Source: Butyrivibrio sp. NC2007 (GTDB lineage: Bacteria; Bacillota; Clostridia; Lachnospirales; Lachnospiraceae). From it: a DNA stretch of 64,000 bases. Every line of letters begins with the position of its first letter. Position 1 is the stretch's first letter. Below are positions 54,910-63,825 of the stretch, one piece after another. The stretch covers positions 47,066-111,065 of the forward strand of contig NZ_ATWY01000016.1 in the NCBI RefSeq assembly GCF_000421405.1, given 5' to 3'. The position numbers and the translations under genes are program-made. The notes under the pieces were generated by a model, which did no database searches, was not told the DNA's origin, and saw only the letters and a list, made by a program, of their open reading frames with translations.

Positions 54910-55713
54910 TTATAGCACAAACATCTCCATAACATTTTCCCTAATATCTTTGATATTAAGAGGGCAATACTCTGTTTCAAACGTCATGAGCAAATTCTTG
55001 CCAAAATAGATTCCATTCTTTCTGTAATCATTAAGTTTAATCAAGTTTTTGGCTCTTTATTCATCATCTTCCAGAATTCCCAAATGCTCGTGATAAATCA
55101 CTCTTCGCCTCTTTACATCAAGCAAAGTGAAATCAGGGTACTTGGCTCTTCCATCCTTTAAAACCAGCTTACACTCATATCTGTATGGAATTCCCAGGTC
55201 GTAATACATATCCGCCAACAATTCCTCTGATTTTGAGCGAACCATCTCACCTTTATTGGTTGGATATATCTTTTCCTCGGGTTTGTAGGTGCTGGCTATA
55301 AATGATTCGTTTTCCCATGATTCGGCGTAGGATTTTTCATCAAGTATATAAGGTGAAATATACTTTCTTTTGCTTTTATGCAATTCTTCCTCAGACTTTT
55401 CAGCTAGCTCTTTGCCCTGGAATTCAATCAAATTATCGATAAGCTCAATTTCTTTCCTGGCTCTTTGCAAAAAAACTCCATCGTATTCTTTTTGGATCAG
55501 AGCTGATACAAGAGGCTTGCTCTTCGCATTCATGTACTTTCCGCTAAAGCCGGTCTTGCTCGTAACATGGTAAAATTGCTGAAATCCATTACCGTTTTGG
55601 GATGCTCTGATCCTGCCTTCAGGCGCATGCTTTAAATCTGCTTCTGCACATTTGAGTGCCTTTAAGAGCTCTTGTTTTCTATTTTGCAAAGCTTGTATGT
55701 ATTCGTGATTCAA
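54910..55713 (-). pseudogene. Broken PD-(D/E)XK-like nuclease gene (one in-frame stop)
   Basis: The frame opens at TTG 55711-55713 (AAGGAG nine bases upstream) and reads 218 residues to a TAA at 55057-55059. The same frame then continues for a further 48 sense codons (RAKNLIKLNDYRKNGIYFGK...FVL) to TAA at 54910-54912. The restored 267-codon protein ends in a nuclease-like motif block: KSEELLADMY, KYPDFTLLDVKRR, YHEHLG, with DDE-stop-RAKN where related proteins would have DDEYRAKN. This is the PD-(D/E)XK pattern. The N-terminus is coiled coil (about 1-110). A single base change from TAT or TAC would explain the stop. It may be a real inactivation, a readthrough codon or an error in the sequence. 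Confidence 0.72.
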
Positions 55714-56686
55714 TTATTTTTGCTCCTTTGGTATTTGTGGTATATCTATTTCATATTTGTGGATTGGTAGGACTAAGAAGGGATTAGATTAAAATCAGTC
55801 CGCAGTAATCAGGTATAATACTTGATCGATTCATTGCTTTGTCGGCCCATATAACTAATGAGTTTGTATTAGTCCGATATGACACGCGAACTGTATCGGA
55901 CTGTATTTCTGCTCGTCATGAAGCAGTCCGATTTCTTATTTGCAAAAGACATTTTCAGCTTGATTCTGTCGGCTTGATTTAAATGGAGTGAACTTCTAGT
56001 CCGACACACTCTCTAAAAAGTGAATCGTATCAGTGAAATATGTCGGCTCAAGATGCGCCTGTGCACAACGCCAGTCCGCAAAATAGAAGAAAAATCCCAA
56101 AAAAGTGTCCAATATCCAATCCGCAAACAAGAAAACATCCTTCAAAAAGAAATTCCAACAAACATGCAGGAACCAGAAGACACTCATCCCGGGACTCGGC
56201 ACAGAACCGCGTCCCATAAGGCCATGGCGCCACATCCCCCGGCACATGACATGACACAAAAATAAGTCACGTCCAGGTCGCCAAAAGCCCACAAAAAAGG
56301 CAAGTAAAAGAACGCTGCAGAAATCGCAGCAAACGCACCCAAAGATGGTTCCTACATGTTTATTGTTTGAAGATATCACCCGGCAAAGAAACAGCGAATT
56401 CGACACGCTGCATGCCACGGATCCTGCCTGGAAACCCCAGATGCAAAATCCTGAAGTGATTGCTCCGAAAGGAGCAGAACTATGTTCTCCGTTTCACCTA
56501 GGCCACATTATCATCAAAAAAAAGACTTGTAAATAGGTTTGCTGCAATCTTAAGAAAATCTATCGCAAATCTTAAGAAAGTCATAAGAATTTGATGTTTT
56601 ACCGCAACAAAAAAGACTGCGAAGCGTTACACTTCGCAGTCCTATTTTCGCCACTAAACCTCAATAGACTAAAGGCAAATCATAAA
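55714..56686. repeat. Gene-free stretch with four inverted half-site units (array V)
   Basis: No convincing gene lies here. Four units pair TGTCGGC or TATCGGA (55840, 55894, 55967, 56041) with AGTCCGA or AGTCCGC (55871, 55925, 55998, 56073). The gap between 7-mers is 24, 24, 24 and 25 bases. Lone AGTCCGC and AATCCGC flank the set at 55797 and about 56118. The best unit is TATCGGACT...AGTCCGATT (55894-55933). Interiors differ. Unit steps are 54, 73 and 74 bp. The architecture resembles array U but the motif is different. The rest (56120-56600) shows no pattern I can name. A 140-codon frame at 55996-56418 (minus) looks spurious. Confidence 0.7.
56609..56641 (-). terminator. Terminator after the zinc-ribbon gene
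   Basis: On the minus strand GACTGCGAAG (56641-56632) pairs with CTTCGCAGTC (56624-56615), followed by TTTTTTGTTG. Confidence 0.85.
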
Positions 56687-57277
56687 TTACTTTCCAAACT
56701 TAAGGAATCCGATTGATCCAACAAGTGGAGCGTCCTTAGCCTTGCCCTGGAATACATATACGATAGAGATGATTCTGCATACAAGGATAATGATCTCCAA
56801 AACTGCACCAACGATCCATCCTACAATAGGAATGATAAAGAACAACAGAGCAAGAATTCCTGCAATGTCATACTGGATGTTAACCTTGGTGTGGAACTTG
56901 ATGAACTCTGAATCCTTAACATAGATTCCTGCAAGGATACCAACAAGGCATGAGAAGAAGTAAGGAAGAGCTGCAAACAACTTGTTGTCTGCGATATCCT
57001 TAGCATCAAACTCTGCTGTGTGATCGCTTGGATCAAACTTCTGGTACTGCTGGAATCCAGGCTGTGGCTGGAATCCAGGCTGTGGCTGGAAGCCCTGCTG
57101 AGGCTGGAATCCGGGCTGTGGAGCAGGTGCAGGAACAGGAGCAGGTGCAGGAGCTGCCTGACCGGCTTCAGGAGCAGGTGTAGGAGCAGGCGCACTGTCT
57201 GTCAAAGCACTTCCACAATTATTGCAAAATACTGCATCATCAGGAACCTGAGTTCCGCAATTAGCACAAATCTTCAT
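56687..57277 (-). CDS. Zinc-ribbon, DUF4870-like membrane protein
   Basis: 196 residues. An N-terminal zinc ribbon (CANCGTQVPDDAVFCNNCGS, Cys at about 3, 6, 17, 20) is followed by a Pro/Ala linker and a repeated F-Q-P-Q-x-G unit (QPGFQPQQGFQPQPGFQ, about 56-80). The C-terminal part has three hydrophobic segments (about 105-190), including GILALLFFIIPIVGWIVGAV. Function unknown. GGAGGG seven bases before ATG 57275-57277 fixes the start. It is a single gene with its own terminator. Confidence 0.8.
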   Translation of the reverse strand: MKICANCGTQVPDDAVFCNNCGSALTDSAPAPTPAPEAGQAAPAPAPVPAPAPQPGFQPQQGFQPQPGFQPQPGFQQYQKFDPSDHTAEFDAKDIADNKLFAALPYFFSCLVGILAGIYVKDSEFIKFHTKVNIQYDIAGILALLFFIIPIVGWIVGAVLEIIILVCRIISIVYVFQGKAKDAPLVGSIGFLKFGK

Positions 57278-57349
57278 CTTTTTTCCCTCCATTTACTGAA
57301 TTTTCATACTTCACTATTTTACATTGATGATTCAGTAAATTCAAGTTTA

Positions 57350-58963
57350 TCAGCAGTATTTCTGAAGGGTCTTTCTTACAGCACCTGTGCCGGCGATGAG
57401 CTCCATAAAGTAATCAATAACTCTATCTGAGAGACCAATCTTCTCAAGATCAACTCCGAAAATGGTAGCATCCTTAAGCAGAGGCAGAACTGCTGCCTTT
57501 ACCTTATTTCTGTCACTCTCACCAAGCGCAATATCCTTAACATAGCTCTGAGCCTTCTCAAGCATCGGATCAGGACTTGGCTCAAATGAAACGCCCTCAT
57601 CATTAACGCCCATGAGGTAGCGCAGCCATCCGGCATGAACCAGTGGAATGAGCTTGAGGTTATTGACATCAAGTGTATCTGAAACAGCATAAGCCTTGAT
57701 TGTCTCACCGAATCTGATAGGGAGCTTTTGTGAAGTATCACAGGCGATACGCTGTGGTGTATCAGGCATGAACACGTTAGGAATTCTCACATTAACAACT
57801 GTATCAATGAACTCCTTAGGGCTGATAACACCGGGATCTGTAACAACAGGAAGTCCCTCAACATAGCCGATCTCCTTGACCAGTTTAACGAGGTTCTCAT
57901 CCTTCATCTCGTCTGAAATCTTGGTGAATCCAAGAACGCATCCGTAAATAGCAAGAGCTGTGTGAAGAGGATTAAGGCATGTGCAAACCTTCATTCTCTC
58001 AACCTTATCAACAGTCTCCTTCTCGGTAAAGATAACGCCCACCTTCTCAAGTGCAGGTCTTCCGTTAGGGAACTTATCCTCAATAACCAGATACTCACTC
58101 TCCTCTGCATTAACGAAAGGCGCAACCCAGGTCTTCATGGAAGTAACCACGGGCTCAAGCTCCTCAACGCCGTCCTTTTTAAGAATCTCGTTGACTGAGT
58201 CGTCGGGTCTTGGTGTGATCTTGTCGATCATTGACCAAGGGAAGCTTACCTTGTCCTCGTCGTCGATATATGCCTCAAATCCGGGATCTGCCTTGCCTGC
58301 AAGTACCCATTCCTTGGCAAAAGAGCTAACGGCTGCATATAACTTGTCTCCGTTATGTGAGCAGTTATCGGTGCTTACCATTGCAATCTTCTTCTCGCCT
58401 GCTTTGTATCTTGCATACAAAAGAGCTGCAACCTTACCGATATAGCTCTTTGGAGCCTCAGGTCCGTTCTCAAAATCTTCTTTAACAGCAGGAAGTGTCT
58501 CACCTGCAGCATTTACAAGGCTATAGCCCTTCTCTGTAATAGTAAATGTAGCCATCTGAAGAGAGTCAGCTGTAAAGATCTCCTTAAGTCTTCCAAACTC
58601 ATCAGCTCTTGCAGAATCAAGAATGCAGGACTCAGCAATACTTGCTATAACAGACTTCTCAACATTGCCGTCAGCCTTGAGAGTAACCAGGATTGAGAGA
58701 TTATCATGAGGTCTGTACATCTTCTCAATGATCTCATAATCAAATCCCTCTACTACAGTAAGGCCTTTTGTAGCATATCCTTCTTCAAGCATTCTCTGTG
58801 CAAGATTTGCCTGGAATGCTCTGAAGATATTACCTGCTCCAAAATGAACCCACTGTGGAGCTGCAACAGTCTCAGCTACCATCTTCTCTCTATCATATGT
58901 AGGTACAAAGTACCCTTTCTCTTTCCATTCACTATTCTTAATAGAATCCTTATTTAATACCAT
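57350..58963 (-). CDS. uxuB: Fructuronate reductase (mannitol dehydrogenase family)
   Basis: 537 residues of the long-chain mannitol-dehydrogenase family. It should reduce D-fructuronate to D-mannonate with NADH, the step just before UxuA. Family blocks are WVHFGAGNIFRAFQANL (about 38-54), VVEGFDYE, VSTDNCSHNGDKL (about 196-208) and CLNPLHTALAIYGCVLG (about 329-345). Membership in the uxuA operon favours fructuronate over altronate or mannitol. GAGAGGA lies eight bases before the ATG. A 281-bp gap with a large inverted repeat separates it from uxuA. Confidence 0.88.
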   Translation of the reverse strand: MVLNKDSIKNSEWKEKGYFVPTYDREKMVAETVAAPQWVHFGAGNIFRAFQANLAQRMLEEGYATKGLTVVEGFDYEIIEKMYRPHDNLSILVTLKADGNVEKSVIASIAESCILDSARADEFGRLKEIFTADSLQMATFTITEKGYSLVNAAGETLPAVKEDFENGPEAPKSYIGKVAALLYARYKAGEKKIAMVSTDNCSHNGDKLYAAVSSFAKEWVLAGKADPGFEAYIDDEDKVSFPWSMIDKITPRPDDSVNEILKKDGVEELEPVVTSMKTWVAPFVNAEESEYLVIEDKFPNGRPALEKVGVIFTEKETVDKVERMKVCTCLNPLHTALAIYGCVLGFTKISDEMKDENLVKLVKEIGYVEGLPVVTDPGVISPKEFIDTVVNVRIPNVFMPDTPQRIACDTSQKLPIRFGETIKAYAVSDTLDVNNLKLIPLVHAGWLRYLMGVNDEGVSFEPSPDPMLEKAQSYVKDIALGESDRNKVKAAVLPLLKDATIFGVDLEKIGLSDRVIDYFMELIAGTGAVRKTLQKYC

Positions 58964-59074
58964 CTCTTCATTCCTCTCTATAACTCTCTAATTTACAAAC
59001 ACAAACATCATCTGTTCTCAAGTAAACTGTTCAATTCATCCACACACCCATATACCTATAGCTATCGATGAACA

Positions 59075-59229
59075 GCCCGGACCAATATAATTAACCATTC
59101 GGGCGATTTTGATGTTGTGGAGCTTAGACATATGCATCATAAGTGGCTCTCCACGCAATGATGCATGTCCATGGCTAAGCGGAGCGCTTAACATCACGAG
59201 CCCGGATGGTTAATTATATTGGTCCGGGC
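59075..59229. repeat. 155-bp nested inverted repeat (MITE-like) between uxuA and uxuB
   Basis: The 30-base outer arms GCCCGGACCAATATAATTAA... (59075-59104) and its complement (59200-59229) pair with one G-T mismatch. The 95-base interior folds again: GATGTT/AACATC, ATGCATCAT/ATGATGCAT with GCTTAG/CTAAGC, and a small GTGG-CTCT-CCAC hairpin at the tip. No open reading frame or clear target duplication is visible. It may be a mobile miniature element or a structured RNA in the uxuA-uxuB transcript. The remaining bases of the gap (58964-59074, 59230-59244) show nothing further. Confidence 0.75.
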
Positions 59230-59244
59230 GTCCCCTTCTATAGC

Positions 59245-60315
59245 TTATCGTGTGTGCTGCTTCTCGATTGCTTCCCAAAGACCATTGATGTAGGTTGCAC
59301 CAAGAGCTCTGTCGTAGAGGCCGTAACCCGGCATTGCTACTTCGCCCCAGATCATTCTTCCGTGGTCTGGACGGATAGGTCCGTCAAAGCCTGTCTCGTA
59401 GAGAGCCTTAACGATCTCGTACATATCGAAGGTTCCATCTGATGAGAGGTGAGCTGCCTCCTCAAAGTTTGTAGGTGAGATGAACTTGAGGTTTCTTACG
59501 TGTGCGAAGTGGATCCTGCCCTCAAGTGCTCTGATCATGTGAGGAAGGTCGTTCTCAAGGCTGGTTCCGTATGAGCCTGAGCAGAAGGTTACACCGTTGT
59601 GTACATCATCTACAGCCTTCATGAGCTTTAAGATGTTCTTCTCATTGTTGATGATCCTTGGAAGTCCGAATACTGACCATGCCGGATCGTCGGGATGGAT
59701 AGCCATCTTGATATCATATTTGTTGCAGACAGGCATGATTGCCTTAAGGAAATAAACAATATTTTCAAAGAGCTTGTCCTCATCGATTCCGCTGTAAAGC
59801 TCAAAAAGCTCTTTTACATGAGCCATTCTCTCAGGCTCCCAGCCGGGCATTACAGTGCCGTTCATCTCACCTGAAATTGACTCAAACATCTTCTCAGGAT
59901 TGATGGCATCTACTGCTTCCTGGGTGTAAGCAAGTACGGTTGAGCCGTCAGCTCTTTTCCTTGCAAGCTCTGTTCTGGTCCAGTCGAAGACAGGCATGAA
60001 GTTGTAGCAAACCATGTGGATGTCTTCCTTACCGAGGTTCTCAAGAGTCTTGATGTAATTGTCGATGTGCTCGTCTCTGTCCTTGGTTGCTGCCTTGATG
60101 GCATCTGAAACGTTGACTGACTCGATACCTGAGATCTTCATATCCTCTGCAGCAACGTCTGCCTTAAGGGCTTTTATCTCATCCTGTGTCCAGAGTTCTC
60201 CGGCCTGCTTGTTGTAGAGTGTTGTGATAACTCCCTTAACTCCGGGGATCTGTCTGATCTGCCAAAGCTTAACAGTGTCGAATTCCTTGCCGTACCAGCG
60301 AAGTGTCATTTCCAT
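59245..60315 (-). CDS. uxuA: Mannonate dehydratase
   Basis: 356 residues. UxuA dehydrates D-mannonate to 2-keto-3-deoxygluconate in D-glucuronate breakdown. The family signature is clear: MTLRWYGKEFDTVKLWQIRQ start, CYNFMPVFDWTRTELA (about 108-123), MAIHPDDPAWSVFGLPRI (about 203-220), the metal/active region CSGSYG and RPDHGRMIWGE (about 316-326). GGAG lies ten bases before the ATG. It is followed by an inverted repeat and uxuB, and divergent from an AraC regulator, which probably controls it. Confidence 0.95.
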   Translation of the reverse strand: MEMTLRWYGKEFDTVKLWQIRQIPGVKGVITTLYNKQAGELWTQDEIKALKADVAAEDMKISGIESVNVSDAIKAATKDRDEHIDNYIKTLENLGKEDIHMVCYNFMPVFDWTRTELARKRADGSTVLAYTQEAVDAINPEKMFESISGEMNGTVMPGWEPERMAHVKELFELYSGIDEDKLFENIVYFLKAIMPVCNKYDIKMAIHPDDPAWSVFGLPRIINNEKNILKLMKAVDDVHNGVTFCSGSYGTSLENDLPHMIRALEGRIHFAHVRNLKFISPTNFEEAAHLSSDGTFDMYEIVKALYETGFDGPIRPDHGRMIWGEVAMPGYGLYDRALGATYINGLWEAIEKQHTR

Positions 60316-60420
60316 AATCTGTAATCTCCTTTTCTATAAAAAACAATGATACTTGGCGTTTGTTTCTATGGTCCTAGCATAAACTTCCTTGCAAAAACTT
60401 AGAATAGAATTACTTGTTGC

Positions 60421-60446
60421 CAACTTTGCAAAAGTTGTTGTACAAT
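60421..60446 (+). promoter_or_regulatory. AraC promoter with palindromic operator, probably leaderless
   Basis: TTGCCA (60417-60422), 18 bases, TACAAT (60441-60446). The start codon begins at 60453, seven bases after the -10 box. CAACTTT-GCA-AAAGTTG (60421-60437) is a 17-bp palindrome between the boxes. A related TTGCAAAA occurs 37 bp upstream (60389), suggesting operator half-sites. Confidence 0.6.
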
Positions 60447-60452
60447 CATGGC

Positions 60453-61346
60453 ATGAAAAACAAACTGCGATCATCCTTTAATTCAAGACAGTACATGGTA
60501 TCCTCCGACTTCGAGGTCTTTTACTACTCCGACAGGGACTTTAAGACCTTGAGTCCCCATGCCCACAACTACTACGAGTGCTACCTTTTCATCGAGGGCG
60601 ATATCACCATGGAGATCTTCTCGGGAAAAGACAAGGTGGAGCGCCACAAGATGTCCCAGGGCGACCTTATGATAGTCCCTCCCGGAATCATGCATCACGC
60701 CCTCATGAACGATCCTTCCCAGAATTACAGAAGGTTTGTTTTCTGGATCAGCAAACAGTGCTGTCAGAGCCTCATGGACGAGTCCGTGGACTACATGTAT
60801 CTGATTCAGAAGGCTGAAGCCTTTCACAAATACATCTACCACCTTCCTCCGGCGGAGTTCCACCAGGTTGAATCCAAGTTTCTGCGTCTTCTTGAGGAGA
60901 TATCCAGCGAGCGCTACGGCTCTGATGCTGCGCGACACCTGTGCCTGTGCGACCTGATCCTTACCATCAACAGAGTCATCTACGACGAGGATCACAAGGA
61001 AAGCGGATCGGAGGAACTGTCTCTTTTCCAGAACATTCTCTCCTACGTTGAGAGTAACCTTGAGGACACCCTGTCTCTCGATGACATCGCAGGCCAGTTC
61101 TATGTCAGCAAGTACTACATCTCCCATCTGTTCAAGGACACCTTAGGAGTATCGCTCCATCAGTACATAATAAAAAAGCGCCTTTCGGAATGCCGTAATG
61201 CAATCACCGGTGGCGAGAGCATCACAGCAGCCTACGAGCGCTTTGGCTTCAGAGATTATTCAAGTTTTTTCAAAGCCTTCCGTAAGGAGTACGGTATGTC
61301 CCCAAAGGAGTACCAAAACCTTTATTCGAATCGCCTTTTGAAATGA
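60453..61346 (+). CDS. AraC-family regulator of the uronate genes
   Basis: 297 residues. An N-terminal cupin sensor (about 10-130, PHAHNYYECYLFIEGDITME, DLMIVPPGIMHH) precedes two helix-turn-helix units (about 200-297) with LDDIAGQFYVSKYYISHLFK and ERFGFRDYSSFFKAFRKEYG. It is divergent from uxuA and probably responds to a uronate-pathway sugar acid. The -10 box ends six bases before the ATG and there is no ribosome site, so the mRNA is likely leaderless. The 3' end overlaps the convergent MATE gene by 77 bp. Confidence 0.9.
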   Translation: MKNKLRSSFNSRQYMVSSDFEVFYYSDRDFKTLSPHAHNYYECYLFIEGDITMEIFSGKDKVERHKMSQGDLMIVPPGIMHHALMNDPSQNYRRFVFWISKQCCQSLMDESVDYMYLIQKAEAFHKYIYHLPPAEFHQVESKFLRLLEEISSERYGSDAARHLCLCDLILTINRVIYDEDHKESGSEELSLFQNILSYVESNLEDTLSLDDIAGQFYVSKYYISHLFKDTLGVSLHQYIIKKRLSECRNAITGGESITAAYERFGFRDYSSFFKAFRKEYGMSPKEYQNLYSNRLLK

Positions 61347-62694
61347 TCCTTTTCCAGTTCGGGGAAAAGATATAGTAACCAATCATGCAGAGCATTCCAA
61401 AGGCGAAAGATACCGGGAAGCACAGCATGATGTAGGTTCCGTCAAAGAATCTGTTAATGATATACGCGCAGGGGATCCTGACTGCCCAGAGCATCATGAG
61501 GTTGATCAGCGTTGTGTACTTTACAAAGCCCACACCGTTTACGATGTTTGAAATGCAGTTAAACACCGCATAGCACCACTGGGACAAAAGCACCGCAACC
61601 ACGTATCTCCCTGCATACATAAGCACAGTTTTATCCTGAGTAAAAAATCCAAGTATCGGCATTCTGAAGGAAATGAACATGAGACCCAGGGCCAGTGTTG
61701 CAATTCCGTTCAGGGCCGGTATTTTTATGTACCCTTCTCTTAATCTGTCATAGTTCTCAGCACCGAAGTTCTGCCCGGAGAAAGTGGACGCTGCTGAAGA
61801 TACAGCAGTAATGGCGACGTTGGTGATACCCGTGATTCGCCCTGCCACTGAAGCTCCGGCCATGAACCGGTACCCTTGCGCATTCACCAGGGTCTGCATC
61901 GCCATATGCCCGAAGGAAAACAGCGAATTGTTGAGACCGATGGGAACACCTATTGTAAGTATCTGCTTCATTTCCTGCATATTCAAAGCCCTTGGGAGGA
62001 AACTAAATGAAAGCTCAGGAAATTTCTTTTTTATGTAAAAGACACTTACAATCCAGGAAACAAACATGGAAATTCCGGTAGCAAGCGCTGCTCCCTGAAC
62101 ATCCATCGAAAACATTGCAACGAACAACAGATCAAGAATTATATTGGTCACACAGGAAACCACCAAAAACCACAGAGAAGCCACGCTGTCTCCAAGGCCT
62201 CGCAGGATTCCCGCATTCATGTTGTATCCGATATTTCCAAGAGCGCCAAGGAACACGACTCTTGTGTACATAAGAGCCGCTGCTTCTACATCCTCTGGAA
62301 CACCCATAAACCGTAGAATAGCCGGCGCCATAAGATAGCCCAGTATCGCGATCGGGATTCCGCTCATATAGACCAGTGAAGTTGAAGCCTCAGCGATGTC
62401 TTTTACCCGCTTATCATCTCCTGCGCCGATCCGCTGCGAAACAAGAATGGATGCGCCTGTGCCGATTCCAAGAAACACGCACAGTAAAACCTCCACCGGC
62501 TGAGAGCTCGTCCCCACAGCCGCCAGGGCTTTATCACCGCAATATCGCCCAACTATCAGCGTATCTACCGTTGTATACAGCTGCTGCAGAATGTTTCCAA
62601 GGACGATGGGAATCGCAAAAAGGATCACATTCTGAATTATGCTGCCTTTTGTCATATCAATCTTCTTCGTTTTCATGCCTCTATTGTGCTTCAT
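61270..62694 (-). CDS. MATE family efflux transporter (second)
   Basis: 474 residues, twelve hydrophobic segments. Typical features are IVLGNILQQLYTTVDTLIVG (about 31-50), ILVSQRIGAGDD (about 83-94) and FSGQNFGAENYDRLREG. It exports drugs or metabolites, substrate unknown. The exact start is uncertain: MKHNRGMKTK or the later MKTKK, neither with a well-placed ribosome site. It is convergent with the AraC gene and overlaps its last 77 bases, and is divergent from a second AraC gene. Confidence 0.88.
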   Translation of the reverse strand: MKHNRGMKTKKIDMTKGSIIQNVILFAIPIVLGNILQQLYTTVDTLIVGRYCGDKALAAVGTSSQPVEVLLCVFLGIGTGASILVSQRIGAGDDKRVKDIAEASTSLVYMSGIPIAILGYLMAPAILRFMGVPEDVEAAALMYTRVVFLGALGNIGYNMNAGILRGLGDSVASLWFLVVSCVTNIILDLLFVAMFSMDVQGAALATGISMFVSWIVSVFYIKKKFPELSFSFLPRALNMQEMKQILTIGVPIGLNNSLFSFGHMAMQTLVNAQGYRFMAGASVAGRITGITNVAITAVSSAASTFSGQNFGAENYDRLREGYIKIPALNGIATLALGLMFISFRMPILGFFTQDKTVLMYAGRYVVAVLLSQWCYAVFNCISNIVNGVGFVKYTTLINLMMLWAVRIPCAYIINRFFDGTYIMLCFPVSFAFGMLCMIGYYIFSPNWKRIISKGDSNKGFGTPLGTYRTPYGRL

Positions 62695-62815
62695 AATCTA
62701 ATAATTTTCTTATGGATTTATTCCCTGATGCAGTCAAAAATAATGAAATCATGTCATTTTGATGCTATGATTAATGTCACAGCAAATAAGTAAAACTATC
62801 ATGGAGGACACTTTT

Positions 62816-63682
62816 ATGGCACTTCCTCTGCCCCGTGGCAAACAGTTCACCATCATATACCGCATGCTCTCATCCGACTTTGAGATGACGTCCATGGAAG
62901 TGGCTTCTGACCACTATTCCTTGGGATTTATCATCCACGGCGACAGAAAGGTCATAACGCCTACCAAGACCTTCATGCTCCATGCGGGCTTTATCAACGG
63001 AATGCCGCCCTACGCCTATCATCGCACAATCCCAGGATCTTCCGATTATTACGAGAATTACCTCATCAAGTTTTCGCCTGATTATGTAAAAGAGCTTACG
63101 GAGAGCCTGGGTGCTCAGTTTCTGGATAACCTCTATGCGCAGTTCCCAAAGGAGTTTGACGACGAGGACAGGAAAGAGCTCTTTTCCCTTGCAAGGACGC
63201 TGCTTGATGCCTACGATCACCTGAATAAATGCGACAATCCCGAGGACGAGCGTGTCGCGCAGCTAAAGGTAAAGCACCTCTTCTATGCTCTTCTGCTTAT
63301 GATAAACGACAAGGGACGCAGCGCCCGGGAAAAGACTGTGCTCCACAACAAGGCGCTGTCTGAGCCCATCATGGAAGCTGTTTATTTTGTGGAAAAGAAC
63401 TATAAAAAGAGTTTAAAGATCGAGGATGTGGCTGCCATTTCCGGGTATTCCGTGACATACTTCTCAAAGCTCTTTTGCGCCCAGCTGGGAAAGCCATTCT
63501 CAGAGTATCTGTGTCTTACGAGGTTAAAGCATGTGCAGAATCTCCTTCTGTCGACAGACATGTCTGTGATGGACATCTCACTGGAGTGCGGATTTTCCTA
63601 CCCTGGCAACATGACAGCCAGCTTTAAAAAGGAGTTTGGCATGACTCCTCTGCAATTTAGAAAGCAGAACAAAAACTATTGA
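62816..63682 (+). CDS. AraC-family transcriptional regulator (second)
   Basis: 288 residues. An N-terminal cupin-like domain (about 15-110) and two helix-turn-helix motifs (about 188-288, KIEDVAAISGYSVTYFSKLF and CGFSYPGNMTASFKKEFGMT) define the family. GGAGGA seven bases before ATG 62816 sets the start; earlier in-frame ATGs at 62774 and 62801 lack it. It is next to the MATE gene, which it may regulate (inference). Its stop TGA falls at the right boundary of an IS200/IS605-type element. Confidence 0.88.
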   Translation: MALPLPRGKQFTIIYRMLSSDFEMTSMEVASDHYSLGFIIHGDRKVITPTKTFMLHAGFINGMPPYAYHRTIPGSSDYYENYLIKFSPDYVKELTESLGAQFLDNLYAQFPKEFDDEDRKELFSLARTLLDAYDHLNKCDNPEDERVAQLKVKHLFYALLLMINDKGRSAREKTVLHNKALSEPIMEAVYFVEKNYKKSLKIEDVAAISGYSVTYFSKLFCAQLGKPFSEYLCLTRLKHVQNLLLSTDMSVMDISLECGFSYPGNMTASFKKEFGMTPLQFRKQNKNY

Positions 63683-63825
63683 ACTACCACCACCGTCTAT
63701 GACGGAAGTGGATTCCTGCTTCAGCCACCCGGGTTATTATCTCACACAGAAATATCCTGGTGAGTTTTCCCCACGGTGTCCACAGGCGTTTGGTTTCCGT
63801 AGTCCCTACGGTACCTTTATTTCGT
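63681..63825 (-). ncRNA. IS200/IS605-type right end, candidate reRNA (omega RNA) scaffold
   Basis: Minus-strand sequence after the tnpB stop contains a CCGTAG-GGA-CTACGG hairpin (about 63816-63802) and, next to the end, GAAGCAGGAATCC followed by a hairpin (CCAC-CA-CCGTC around TAT, 63687-63711) and AGTTCAA. That is the layout of IS605-group right ends, from which the guide RNA of TnpB is processed. The guide would be the bases just beyond, on the minus strand of the AraC 3' end. Confidence 0.65.

Noticed and set aside
55996..56418. 140-codon minus-strand frame in the gene-free region
   Set aside because: Cys/Phe/Trp-rich composition with no domain; it runs across the half-site array and has no ribosome site.
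60483..61127. 214-codon minus-strand frame inside the AraC gene
   Set aside because: Antisense shadow of a clear AraC protein, with no recognisable domain.
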